Shown here: positions 16,831 to 24,511 of the stretch, piece after piece | How the letters are laid out: every line of letters starts with the position of its first letter | Position numbering within the stretch: the first letter of the stretch is position 1 | NCBI GenBank assembly: GCA_035540955.1 | Contig: DATLFP010000161.1 | Coordinates: forward strand, 1-46,864 | Direction of reading: 5' to 3' | DNA: 46,864 nucleotides | Source of the DNA: DATLFP01 sp035540955 | GTDB lineage: Bacteria; Actinomycetota; Acidimicrobiia; Acidimicrobiales; CADCSY01 | Notes under the pieces: generated by a model | What the model was told of the DNA's origin: nothing | Databases searched by the model: none | What the model saw: only the letters and a program-made list of their open reading frames with translations | Made by a program: the position numbers and the translations under genes

Positions 16831-17061
16831 TCAGCTCGAGGCCATGCCTGGCGGCACCGGCCGGGGCTCGGTCGGCGCGGTCTCCTGGTGCACGTGCGGA
16901 GGCGAGATGATCACGAACGGCTCTGGCGGCTCATCGGCGTGCAGCGAGCGCAGCTCCTCGACGACGCGTCGCAACGCGAGCACCTCGGTCGCGAGCGCCT
17001 CTGGGTCGCCATCGAACTCCTCGAGTATCGCCTTCACGGTGGCGTGTGCTGCCTCACCCAT
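16831..17061 (-). CDS. Small hypothetical ORF (76 aa)
   Basis: It encodes a helical N-terminus (HATVKAILEEFDGDPEALAT, VLALRRVVEELRSLHA) and a Pro/His-rich tail (VIISPPHVHQETAP). The composition is protein-like on this strand only. No family was recognised. A DosR-like half-palindrome lies 37 bp upstream of ATG 17061, so it may belong to the island regulon. Confidence 0.5.
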   Translation of the reverse strand: MGEAAHATVKAILEEFDGDPEALATEVLALRRVVEELRSLHADEPPEPFVIISPPHVHQETAPTEPRPVPPGMASS

Positions 17062-17097
17062 GCTGCGATCAGATCACGGGCAGCACTGGCCGAGCAG

Positions 17098-17111
17098 GGC
17101 CGAAGGTCAGA
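17098..17111. promoter_or_regulatory. DosR-like site, left half conserved
   Basis: GGGCCGAAGGTCAG keeps GGGCCGA and GGTC of the island motif but has lost the last CC. It lies 37 bp upstream of the small gene starting at 17061 (minus) and 131 bp upstream of pncB (plus). Confidence 0.35.
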
Positions 17112-17181
17112 TCGCGACCAGGGCTCACACCAGCCGCTCCTGGTCACCTCCGAGCAGGCGCCTGGCCACGGCCTCAGCGGA

Positions 17182-17204
17182 AGGGACCGAGGGCCCTTTG
17201 GCCC
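17182..17204. promoter_or_regulatory. Overlapping pair of DosR-like palindromes before pncB
   Basis: The first site is AGGGACCGAGGGCCCT (17182-17197; inverted repeat AGGG.CC..GG.CCCT). The second, GGGCCCTTTGGCCC (17191-17204; GGGCC....GGCCC), shares seven bases with it. Both fit the GGG.C....G.CCC pattern. The pair ends 37 bp before ATG 17242, a normal position for an activator site. Confidence 0.5.
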
Positions 17205-17241
17205 GTAGCGCGACAGGTCACTCAGGAGGAGGATTGCCTTG

Positions 17242-18570
17242 ATGACGTCGTCGTCGGAGCTGGTGACCGACCTCTACGAGCTGAACATGGCGGCGACCTA
17301 CCTGCGCCACGGCATGAACGATCGGGCCACGTTCAGCCTGTTCATTCGCCGGCTGCCGCCGACCCGAGGCTTCCTGGTCGCTGCCGGCCTCGACGACTGC
17401 CTCACGTTCCTCGAGAACTTCGGGTTCGACGACACTTCGCTCGGCTACCTCCGCGACATCGGCTTCGATGCCGAGACCATCGGGGCGCTCCGCCGACTGC
17501 GGTTCACGGGCGACGTGTTCGCAGTGCCGGAGGGGACGATCGTGTTCGCCGACCAGCCGATCCTCGAGGTCACGGCACCGATCGCCGAAGCCCAGCTCGT
17601 CGAGACGTTCTTGCTCAACCAGATCACGTATCAGACGGCGATCGCGTCCAAGGCGGCGCGGTGTCGGCTCGCGGCCCGCGATCGGGTACAGCTGTCCGAT
17701 TTCGCCCTTCGCCGGGCGCACGGCGTCGAGGCCGGCATCGCCGTCGCCCGGTTGTCGGCGATGGTCGGCTTCGCGGGGACGAGCAACGTCGAGGCGGCGC
17801 GTCGGTTCGCGCTGCGGCCCGTTGGCACGATGGCGCACTCGTTCATCGAGGCGTTCCCCACCGAGCTCGAGGCATTTCGAACCTTCGCGAGCGAGTTTCC
17901 CGAGGCCACGACCTTCCTCGTCGACACCTTCGACACCCTCGAAGGGGTCCGTCATGCGATCCAGGTGATCAAGGAGCTTCAGCTCGACCGTCACGTCGGC
18001 ATCCGGCTCGACAGCGGCGATCTCGACGTCCTGGCACGTGCCGCACGCGGCCTGCTGGACGCCGCCGACCTTCGTGACGTCACGATCTTCGCGAGCGGCG
18101 GCCTCGACGAGCACGACATCGATCGCTTCGTGCGTGCCGGTACGCCGATCGACGCCGTCGGCGTCGGCACTCGGCTCGCCGTGTCCGCCGATGCACCCGC
18201 GCTCGACAGCGCGTACAAGCTCGTCGAGTACGCCGGGCGTCCTGTCCGCAAGCTGTCGCCCGGAAAGACCACGCTGCCGGGCGCCAAGCAGGTCCATCGC
18301 TCTCCAACGACGTTCGCTGGCGTGCTCGCGCTGCGCGACGACCCGATTGCCCCCGGCTACGAGGCGATCCTCACTCCGGTGATGGTGCGCGGATGCCGTA
18401 CGACCAGCGCGGACGCCGCGCTTGCGACCGCGCGGGCGCGCTTCGAGGCCGACCTCGCGGCCCTTCCCGAAGCGTCCCGCCGGCTCGACAAGCCGGTGCC
18501 GCATCAGCTGCGACTGTCGAGCCGGCTTCGCTCGCTCGTGGACCAGCTCGATCGCGGAGATGCTTCATGA
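17242..18570 (+). CDS. pncB: Nicotinate phosphoribosyltransferase
   Basis: This enzyme converts nicotinate and PRPP to nicotinate mononucleotide, the entry step of the NAD salvage (Preiss-Handler) pathway. It has 442 residues from ATG 17242, 9 nt after AGGAGGAGG; a TTG one codon earlier is less likely. Family features are TDLYELNMAATYLRHGM, FADQPILEVTAPIAEAQLVE, FALRRAHGVEAG, FAGTSNVEAA, the active-site His region GTMAHSFIEAF, the PRPP/phosphate region RLDSGDLDVLA, and IFASGGLDEHDI. The next gene, nicotinamidase, overlaps the stop (ATGA), so nicotinamide-to-nicotinate-to-NaMN is encoded as a unit. M. tuberculosis pncB2 (Rv0573c) is the DosR-regulated counterpart. Confidence 0.94.
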   Translation: MTSSSELVTDLYELNMAATYLRHGMNDRATFSLFIRRLPPTRGFLVAAGLDDCLTFLENFGFDDTSLGYLRDIGFDAETIGALRRLRFTGDVFAVPEGTIVFADQPILEVTAPIAEAQLVETFLLNQITYQTAIASKAARCRLAARDRVQLSDFALRRAHGVEAGIAVARLSAMVGFAGTSNVEAARRFALRPVGTMAHSFIEAFPTELEAFRTFASEFPEATTFLVDTFDTLEGVRHAIQVIKELQLDRHVGIRLDSGDLDVLARAARGLLDAADLRDVTIFASGGLDEHDIDRFVRAGTPIDAVGVGTRLAVSADAPALDSAYKLVEYAGRPVRKLSPGKTTLPGAKQVHRSPTTFAGVLALRDDPIAPGYEAILTPVMVRGCRTTSADAALATARARFEADLAALPEASRRLDKPVPHQLRLSSRLRSLVDQLDRGDAS

Positions 18571-19145
18571 GCCGACGTGCGCTCATCGTCGTGGACGTCC
18601 AGAACGACTTCTGCGAGGGCGGCGCCCTCGCGGTGGTCGGCGGGCACGCCGTCGCCCGCCGGATCACGCGGCATCTGCGCGAACACCGCGGCGACTACCA
18701 CCTCGTCGTCGCCACGCGCGACTGGCACGAGGATCCCGGCGATCACTTCTCGGCCGCGCCCGACTTCCGCCAATCCTGGCCGCCGCACTGCATTGCCGGG
18801 AGCGTGGGTGCGCAGCTCCATCACGACCTCGACGCGGGCTCGGTCGACATCGTGGTCGACAAGGGAAGGCACTCGGCGGCGTACTCCGGCTTCGAGGGCA
18901 CCGACGGCACCCAGGACCTCGGGTGGTTGCTCGCGCACGAGGAGATCGACCACCTGGACGTCTGCGGTCTCGCTACCGATCACTGCGTGCGGGCAACGGT
19001 GCTCGACGCCGCGAGACGCGGGTTCGACGTGCGAGTCCTGCAGGACCTGTGCGCCGGCGTCGCTCCGGACACGACTGCCGCCGCACTCGATGAGATGGCC
19101 GCGGCCGGCGTAGAGATCGTCACCGAGAGAGGGGACCAACCATGA
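18567..19145 (+). CDS. pncA: Nicotinamidase (isochorismatase family)
   Basis: Nicotinamidase hydrolyses nicotinamide to nicotinate and ammonia. The 192-residue protein starts at the ATG overlapping the pncB stop. Catalytic triad residues are visible: Asp in IVVDVQNDFCEGGALAV, Lys in VVDKGRHSAAYSGF, Cys in LATDHCVRATVLDA. The metal-binding segment ATRDWHEDPGDHF carries the Asp and His ligands. Operon overlap with pncB supports nicotinamide as the substrate rather than another amide. Confidence 0.93.
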   Translation: MSRRALIVVDVQNDFCEGGALAVVGGHAVARRITRHLREHRGDYHLVVATRDWHEDPGDHFSAAPDFRQSWPPHCIAGSVGAQLHHDLDAGSVDIVVDKGRHSAAYSGFEGTDGTQDLGWLLAHEEIDHLDVCGLATDHCVRATVLDAARRGFDVRVLQDLCAGVAPDTTAAALDEMAAAGVEIVTERGDQP

Positions 19146-19543
19146 GAAGGATGATTCGCGTCGTGTCGGTGATCGGGCTGGTCGCCGTGGGCATTCGAGC
19201 CAGACAGCGGCTTCGGCGGGGCTGCGCCCATGGTTGGCGCACGCTGCAGCGACGAAGGCGGTTCCTCGTCGGCAAGGCTCATGGCTGGGCGTATCGCCTC
19301 CGTGGTGGTCACCCCGATCCCGACGTCGTCGACGCGGTTCTCGCCGATCGGGTCCGTTCCGCCATCGGGCCGCTGGAGAAGCGACTCGGGGTGCGGCCGC
19401 TCGACGTGCGGGTGGACGACCATGTTGTCTTCATGAACGGTGAAGTGGCGCATCTCGACGATGCGGCCGCACTCGAGCGCGCCGTTCAGGACATCTCGGG
19501 CGTGGCCGCCGTCCGCTCACACCTGCGGGTCGCGGCCGTCTGA
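19142..19543 (+). CDS. BON-domain protein with N-terminal hydrophobic segment
   Basis: The 133-residue protein starts at the ATG that overlaps the nicotinamidase stop. It begins with a short hydrophobic stretch (IRVVSVIGLVAVGI) and a strongly basic region. A BON-like C-terminal half follows: VLADRVRSAIGPLEKRL, PLDVRVDDHVVFMNGEV, and a final ISGVAAVRSHLRV. BON domains are thought to bind membranes or phospholipids. Third gene of the NAD-salvage operon; its link to NAD is unknown. A broken relative lies at 13749-13877. Confidence 0.75.
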   Translation: MRRMIRVVSVIGLVAVGIRARQRLRRGCAHGWRTLQRRRRFLVGKAHGWAYRLRGGHPDPDVVDAVLADRVRSAIGPLEKRLGVRPLDVRVDDHVVFMNGEVAHLDDAAALERAVQDISGVAAVRSHLRVAAV

Positions 19544-19688
19544 GGAGCGAGCGTCTGCACCCCGACGTGTCCTGCTCACGAGGCTCGAACCCACTCCAAG
19601 CGCGCACGCCGGAGCGGGGCGGTCCCTCATCCATCCCGGCGACCTGAGCGGCTCCGCTTCCGGCACATCGACGATGCAAGATGAGGCG

Positions 19689-20075
19689 ATGTCGACGACG
19701 CTTCGCCGCGAGATCGAGAAGTGCATCATGTCAGTTGACGGAGTGACGCTCAGCCCGTCAGGGCTGGGCGACGCCGACGCCTACTGGGTCAACGGCAAGG
19801 AGATCGCTCACTTCGACGAGTCAACGGTCGTTGACCTGCGGCTGACGCGAACAGCCATCAGCGCGCGGCGGCCGGAGTTGAAGGCGGATCCTCGCGTGGA
19901 GCTGCGCCGATCGACCTCTGACTGGGTGGAACTTCGGGTTCGGAACCGCGACGATCTCCACTGGCTGAGGTCCTTGGTCGAGGTAGCGGTGCAGGCTCAT
20001 CGCGCACCGGAGGGAGCAACGCCGAGGGAACCGCCGGTCGGAGTCGAGCTCGAACGACGCAGGCGCTTCCATTGA
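19689..20075 (+). CDS. Luciferase-domain (DUF5519-like) protein
   Basis: It has 128 residues from ATG 19689; ATG 19674 is five codons upstream and also possible. The pattern fits the so-called luciferase domain/DUF5519 group: YWVNGKEIAHFDES, VVDLRLTRTAISARRPELK, ADPRVELRRSTSDWVELRV, then a helix LRSLVEVAVQAH. Despite the name the group has no proven light-emitting activity. The preceding 145 bp hold no gene. Confidence 0.65.
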   Translation: MSTTLRREIEKCIMSVDGVTLSPSGLGDADAYWVNGKEIAHFDESTVVDLRLTRTAISARRPELKADPRVELRRSTSDWVELRVRNRDDLHWLRSLVEVAVQAHRAPEGATPREPPVGVELERRRRFH

Positions 20076-20114
20076 CGTGCAGAAGGCCGACCGATCGGGT
20101 TGGTGCAGTGAGCG

Positions 20115-20873
20115 TCAAGCCGACCATCGTGCGGCGAGCTCGGCCACGGTCTGGATTCTCTGGTCGGGCTCGGGCCGGGTTGCGGCGAGCGCGACCTCCC
20201 ATGGCGCTTGGGTCCCGCGGAATTGCTCGCGCGACGGCGGCTCGTGGCGGGCGCAGCCCAGATACACCAAGGCGAATCGGCCCAGCGTGAAGACCGTCGA
20301 GCGTTCGTCGATGGTCGCGCCGCGTTGGAGCTCCTCGGGTGCCATCACCGATGTCGAGCCGATCTGCCGATCGACGTCGAGGACGTACGGACCGGGCCGG
20401 TAGTGATCGAGGTCGATCAGGGACAACCGACGCTGCGCGAAGTCGTAGATGATGCAGCCGTCGTAGAGGTCGACCGGCACGAAGCCGGCGGCCGCGACAG
20501 CGACGTGCGCGTCGATGAGCTCGGCGATCACGGCCGCGATCTCGTCGGCCGGCAGCGCCAGAAGGCGTTGGAACGGCGAGTCCAGAGCCTCCCGATCTGG
20601 CACCGATGGGTCGTAGCCGTCGACGAGGATCTCGCCGGGCGCCCACTGCTCGACCAGCCCGAACCCTCCATCGGGGGTCTCGAAGGTGTCGACAACGGCA
20701 GCGATCGCCGGGTGTCGCACAGCAGCGTGGAATGCCGCCGCATTGCGCAACCACTCCACCGCCTGGGCGTCGGCGGCCTGCTTGATCACCAAGCCGGTGT
20801 CGAGACCGACGATCCGGGTTCGCGAGTCGCGGCGTTCCCCGAACTCGCGGATCACGCTTCCGTAGCGCTCCAT
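20115..20873 (-). CDS. Divergent protein kinase-like fold protein
   Basis: The 252-residue protein follows the kinase layout: beta-3 Lys in GLVIKQAADAQ, a helix with HPAIAAVVDTFET, hinge GLVEQWAPGE, catalytic-loop equivalent GFVPVDLYDGCII, DFG equivalent LIDLDHYR, and VMAPEELQRG like the APE motif. The HRD His/Arg is replaced (VPVD), the usual loop Asn is Cys, and DFG reads DLD. It may still bind nucleotide, but activity is doubtful. There is no membrane segment or sensor domain. Confidence 0.7.
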   Translation of the reverse strand: MERYGSVIREFGERRDSRTRIVGLDTGLVIKQAADAQAVEWLRNAAAFHAAVRHPAIAAVVDTFETPDGGFGLVEQWAPGEILVDGYDPSVPDREALDSPFQRLLALPADEIAAVIAELIDAHVAVAAAGFVPVDLYDGCIIYDFAQRRLSLIDLDHYRPGPYVLDVDRQIGSTSVMAPEELQRGATIDERSTVFTLGRFALVYLGCARHEPPSREQFRGTQAPWEVALAATRPEPDQRIQTVAELAARWSA

Positions 20874-20932
20874 CGTGCCGAGTCTGTCGGACCACGGCGC
20901 GGCGCCGCCGTCGAGAATGCGACCGCCGTGGG

Positions 20933-21559
20933 TCAGCGGCTGTGGGCGTACAGGTCGCGCAGCACGCAGATCTGGGCGCCGTGGTGGGAGACCTCGTTGA
21001 CGATGCTCACGGCGAAGAACGCCGCGGGATGCGGCGGACCGGGCTCACCGAGCGAGAGCACGCCGTCGGAGCTGGGCCCCGGCGCGTAGGTGTAGCGAGC
21101 GAACTGGCGCTCGAAGCCGTCGTCGTCCAACGCCTCGATGGCCGACCGCAGCGACGCCCAACCTGTTCGCAGCGCCTCGACCGCGCGATCGGCGGCCGTG
21201 AAGATCTCATGGTGGGTGAGGTACGGCGACGACCACCCGCTGGAGTATGCGTGCGGCCCGCCGAACACCTCGGTCTCGACCGCCCGCCCCGGCATCGAGC
21301 CCACATGCCACAACAGCCACGCGATCGTCGTCATCGGCTCGGGCCCCTCGCCCCAGCGACCGAAGTCGACGACCCACTCGCCCACGCCGAACGGCATGTC
21401 GGTCGTGCACTCGCTGCGGCGGCGCACGCTCCACATGTTCGGGACCGGCTCGAAGAACAGCTCGTCGTCGGTCAGGCCGTCCCACACCCGGCCAAGGGTG
21501 AACTGCTCGATGCGTCCCATGTGCTCGAGCAGCATGTCCGCCCGCTTCCCCGTGATCAC
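20933..21559 (-). CDS. DinB-like four-helix-bundle protein
   Basis: The protein has 208 residues from GTG 21559; ATG 21535 is an alternative start. DinB/YfiT-type proteins use three His to bind a metal, and candidates are seen in AWLLWHVGSMPG and IVNEVSHHGAQICVLRDLY. Related actinobacterial proteins act in thiol transfer or have unknown roles. It lies 59 bp upstream of the kinase-like gene on the same strand. Confidence 0.75.
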   Translation of the reverse strand: MITGKRADMLLEHMGRIEQFTLGRVWDGLTDDELFFEPVPNMWSVRRRSECTTDMPFGVGEWVVDFGRWGEGPEPMTTIAWLLWHVGSMPGRAVETEVFGGPHAYSSGWSSPYLTHHEIFTAADRAVEALRTGWASLRSAIEALDDDGFERQFARYTYAPGPSSDGVLSLGEPGPPHPAAFFAVSIVNEVSHHGAQICVLRDLYAHSR

Positions 21560-21657
21560 CGCGCGGACGTTAGGCCGATGCGGTCGCTGCCAGCGCGCTG
21601 GATCCGGCTGGAGCCATCCGCGGAGCTCCGAGCATCCAACCGCCGTCGGGCGAACCC

Positions 21658-22125
21658 TCAGGCCGATGACGGCGGCGCCTCGGGGCGTCGCTCGACGAGG
21701 TCCTTGAAGCGGATCATCTCCTCAGCGGTGTCCGCCTCCAGCCAGCGCCGAAGTACTGGTTCGGCGATCCATCGCCAGGGCAGCTTGAAGTCGAATGCTT
21801 CTCGGTGGGTGACGACGGTTCCGTTCTCGGTCACCTGACAGTCGAACGAGCCATCGAACCTGAGGAACCATCGAGCCGGACCGGCGATCGGCGACCCGAA
21901 CTGCAGGCGCGAGGCCGTGAGGGTGAACGGGTACGTGCCCGACGGCCCCGGGAGTCCCCTGATGCGCCCCGAGAAGCGAGTGGTGCCACGGTCGCCGGAC
22001 CGTTGCGTGGCGCCGACTCGGCCGATCTTGTGATCGGCCTGCCGGTAGCGGTCCAGGTCGAGTACGAACTCGAACACCTCGCTCGGCGTAGCCGACACGG
22101 TCGCAGTTGCCTCGCCAACGATCAT
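21658..22125 (-). CDS. SRPBCC (START-like) family protein
   Basis: It has 155 residues from ATG 22125. The start VGEATATVSATPSEVFEFVL and LDRYRQADHKI are typical of the polyketide-cyclase/SRPBCC fold; the middle is mostly beta strand (GTYPFTLTASRLQFG) and a C-terminal helix ends with MIRFKDLVERRPE. These proteins bind a hydrophobic ligand in a cavity; the ligand is unknown. Confidence 0.75.
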   Translation of the reverse strand: MIVGEATATVSATPSEVFEFVLDLDRYRQADHKIGRVGATQRSGDRGTTRFSGRIRGLPGPSGTYPFTLTASRLQFGSPIAGPARWFLRFDGSFDCQVTENGTVVTHREAFDFKLPWRWIAEPVLRRWLEADTAEEMIRFKDLVERRPEAPPSSA

Positions 22126-22163
22126 GCTCCGAGCGTAAGCACCGACCGCGCGACCCGCCGCAT

Positions 22164-22643
22164 TCAGCTTGGAGGCGATGGGAGGTCGAACAACGCCAGC
22201 TCCTCTCTGTCGGGAGCCTCGAAGACAGCGAGCCACTCATCGAGGTCCTCGCGACTGATCGGTTCCGCTTCCCACGGTGGTGCGGCGTTTCGTTCGTCGA
22301 TCCGGCGCCAGAGCTCGTCAGCGGACACGTCGAGGTAGTGCAGCTCCACGGCGACACCCAGATGGCGAGCCGCGGTTCGCATGTCATCACGCTCGGCCCG
22401 CATCCACAGCCCGAAGTCGAGCACGACACTGAGGCCGAGCCTGAGGATGTCCTGGGCCAGGCGCCAGAGCTGTCCTTCGATCTTCTCCCCGGTGTGCCGG
22501 TCCCACGGGCTCGAGCCAAGTGCCCGCTGCCACTCGTCCTTCGTGAGGCGGACGGCGCCGCGCTCGACGGCGAGCCGCGTTGCGAGCGTGGTCTTTCCGG
22601 CCCCGGGCAACCCGCAGGTCAGGATCAGCCGCGCCTCGCTCAC
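22164..22643 (-). CDS. Small P-loop kinase (zeta-toxin/AAA_33-like)
   Basis: The 159-residue protein has a Walker A motif at the N-terminus (LILTCGLPGAGKTTLA) followed by RLTKDEWQRAL, a Walker B-like LSVVLDFGLWMRAERDD, and a lid region DELWRRIDERNA. Small kinases of this type phosphorylate small molecules or nucleic acid ends. It starts with GTG 22643, with no clear ribosome-binding site. No antitoxin-like partner is seen next to it. Confidence 0.8.
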   Translation of the reverse strand: MSEARLILTCGLPGAGKTTLATRLAVERGAVRLTKDEWQRALGSSPWDRHTGEKIEGQLWRLAQDILRLGLSVVLDFGLWMRAERDDMRTAARHLGVAVELHYLDVSADELWRRIDERNAAPPWEAEPISREDLDEWLAVFEAPDREELALFDLPSPPS

Positions 22644-22710
22644 GATGTCCAGTCCAGCAGTTCCACAAGCCCGATGAGCACCGGCGAGGTGGTGTGTCAG
22701 ACACGCCCTG

Positions 22711-22716
22711 TACTGT
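22711..22716 (+). promoter_or_regulatory. -10 element of a probable leaderless promoter
   Basis: TACTGT is followed by exactly 8 nt and GTG 22725. The same layout is found before 39378 (TAGTGT, 8 nt) and 37778 (TAGCGT, 8 nt). No ribosome-binding site precedes the GTG. Confidence 0.45.
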
Positions 22717-22724
22717 TCGTCCCG

Positions 22725-23216
22725 GTGGGTGAGTGGCGGACGGACGGGGCGGTCGATCTGGTGATCGAGGCTTCCCCGGAGAAGCTGTACGCGGTCGTTG
22801 CTGACGTCGCCTCGACCGGTGAACGAAGCAGTGAGTGCCGGAGCTGCGAGTGGCTCCCGGACGGACCCCAGGGGGCCGTTGTCGGCGCTCGGTTTCGAGG
22901 ACGGAACCGCTCCGGGCTTGCTCGGTGGTCACGCGTCTGCGAAGTCGTCGATGCCACGCCAGCGATTCGCTTTGCGTTTCGCACGGTGCCGGAGCGCTTT
23001 GATCTGTCGCGACGTGACTCGACGACCTGGATCTACGAGTTCGAGCCCGTCGACGGCGGCACCAAGGTGACACATCGGTACGAGATCACGATGCTGCCTC
23101 GTCAGCCGTTCCGAGCACTGTACGGGAGGCTCCTGCCGCATCATCGGGACATGCGACCACAGATGCTCGAGACCCTCGAGCGTCTGAAGTCGAGGCTGCT
23201 CACCGACTCGCCGTAG
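22725..23216 (+). CDS. SRPBCC (polyketide cyclase-like) family protein
   Basis: It has 163 residues from GTG 22725, chosen because it fits the leaderless promoter pattern and begins just before the domain (GAVDLVIEASPEKLYAVVAD). ATG 22674 is in frame but adds non-homologous residues. SRPBCC features are VVGARFRGRNRSGLARWS, then RFAFRTVPERF, TTWIYEFEPVDGGTKVTHRY, and a C-terminal helix (MRPQMLETLERLKSRL). Ligand unknown. It is divergent from the P-loop kinase. Confidence 0.75.
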   Translation: MGEWRTDGAVDLVIEASPEKLYAVVADVASTGERSSECRSCEWLPDGPQGAVVGARFRGRNRSGLARWSRVCEVVDATPAIRFAFRTVPERFDLSRRDSTTWIYEFEPVDGGTKVTHRYEITMLPRQPFRALYGRLLPHHRDMRPQMLETLERLKSRLLTDSP

Positions 23217-23422
23217 CTGCGCCCACGAGCGCCGCCGGATGCTCGCCGATCTGGACCAGGGCGCGGTGGCACCATGGCTCCCAGAGGCGACAGATGCTCT
23301 CGGACACATGGACGCGCCGATCGGCGCGGCCGACGGGCTCGAACGTGAGGAGGTCGCGAGATCGCGACCGGTGTGCCGGGAATCGGGTTGCTCGTAGGCG
23401 GGCTGGGGACTTGGCTGGCGCT

Positions 23423-24325
23423 GTGGAGAAGGCGGACATCACCGTCGACGTGGTCGGCGCGCTGCTACGGGAGCAGTTTCCGCAGTGGGCTGAGCTGCCG
23501 GTGCGGCCAGTTGAGGTGGACGGTTGGGACAACACGAGCTTCAGGCTGGGTGACGACCTCCTGGTGCGTTTGCCGAGCCATGAGCGCTACGTGCTCGGCG
23601 TCGAGAAGGAGCACCGGTGGTTGCCGGTCCTTGCGAGGCAGTTGCCGTTGCCGATCCCACGTCCGGTCGCGAAGGGCGCGCCGAGCGAAGGTGTCTTCCC
23701 GCGCGTGTGGTCCGTGCACCGGTGGCTCGACGGTGACACCGCCGGGGCGGCACCGCCGGCCGACCGCGTGCAGTTCGCAGTGGACGTCGCTGCGTTCCTC
23801 GAGGCGCTGTATCGCATCGACGCGACCGGCGGACCTCCCGCCGGAGAGCAGAGCTTCTGGAGGGGCGCCTCGCTGAGCCGCTACGACCGCCAGACCCGCA
23901 AGGCGATCGCCGACTTGGGTGATGCGATCGATGCCGACGCGGCGACCTCGGTGTGGGATGCCGCCCTCGGCGCGCCGTACGACGAGGACGCGGTGTGGGT
24001 GCACGGCGACGTCGCCCAGAACAACCTCCTCGTACGTGGTGGTCGACTCAGTGCCGTCATCGACTTCGGCACCTCCGCGGTCGGCGATCCTGCGTGCGAC
24101 ACGGTGCTCGCGTGGACATTCCTCGACGGCGAGAGCCGAGAAGCCTTCCGTGACCGCCTACCCGTCGATCACGACGCCTGGGTGCGGGGCCGGGGCTGGG
24201 CCATCTGGAAGGCGCTCATCACCCTGGCCTGGAACCCTCACGGTCATCCGCCCTTCACCGCCGAGTGTAAGAGGGTGCTTGCCGACGTCATCGCCGAGCA
24301 TCAAGCGGAACTCCCCACACACTGA
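23423..24325 (+). CDS. Aminoglycoside phosphotransferase (APH)-family kinase
   Basis: The protein has 300 residues from GTG 23423. APH-fold motifs are VDGWDNTSFRLGDDLLVRLP, WSVHRWLDGDTA, the catalytic loop VHGDVAQNNLLV and the metal-binding SAVIDFGTSAVGDPACD. The family phosphorylates aminoglycosides, macrolides, choline and other small molecules; this member is not close to a known resistance enzyme by any feature visible here, so the substrate is unassigned. Its upstream 200 bp hold no other supported gene. Confidence 0.85.
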   Translation: MEKADITVDVVGALLREQFPQWAELPVRPVEVDGWDNTSFRLGDDLLVRLPSHERYVLGVEKEHRWLPVLARQLPLPIPRPVAKGAPSEGVFPRVWSVHRWLDGDTAGAAPPADRVQFAVDVAAFLEALYRIDATGGPPAGEQSFWRGASLSRYDRQTRKAIADLGDAIDADAATSVWDAALGAPYDEDAVWVHGDVAQNNLLVRGGRLSAVIDFGTSAVGDPACDTVLAWTFLDGESREAFRDRLPVDHDAWVRGRGWAIWKALITLAWNPHGHPPFTAECKRVLADVIAEHQAELPTH

Positions 24326-24448
24326 GGATTCGACGGCCGGCGTAGCGGACGGGCTCGCCGTCGGCGTGGACGTGGAGGCGTGGGCGTCAGCGTTGAGCCC
24401 GATGGCACCGAGCACGACTGCGAGCAGAAGTGTCCATCGACTACCCAC
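24158..24448 (-). pseudogene. Possible remnant of a secreted protein gene (signal peptide only)
   Basis: From GTG 24448 the frame reads a convincing signal peptide (RWTLLLAVVLGAIGLNADA) and a Ser/Thr/Pro linker. It then runs antisense into the phosphotransferase gene with composition unlike a protein. The rest of a secreted protein may have been lost. It could also be chance. Confidence 0.2.
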
Positions 24449-24511
24449 CCGCCACCCTCACGCTGTGACATCGACATCATCCAGCTGGACCCTGAACCGC
24501 AGGGCCGCCGA

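Noticed and set aside
19560..19610. GGGTTCGAGCCTC on the minus strand resembles a tRNA T-arm
   Set aside because: The flanking bases do not pair as a T-stem and no acceptor, D or anticodon arms can be drawn.
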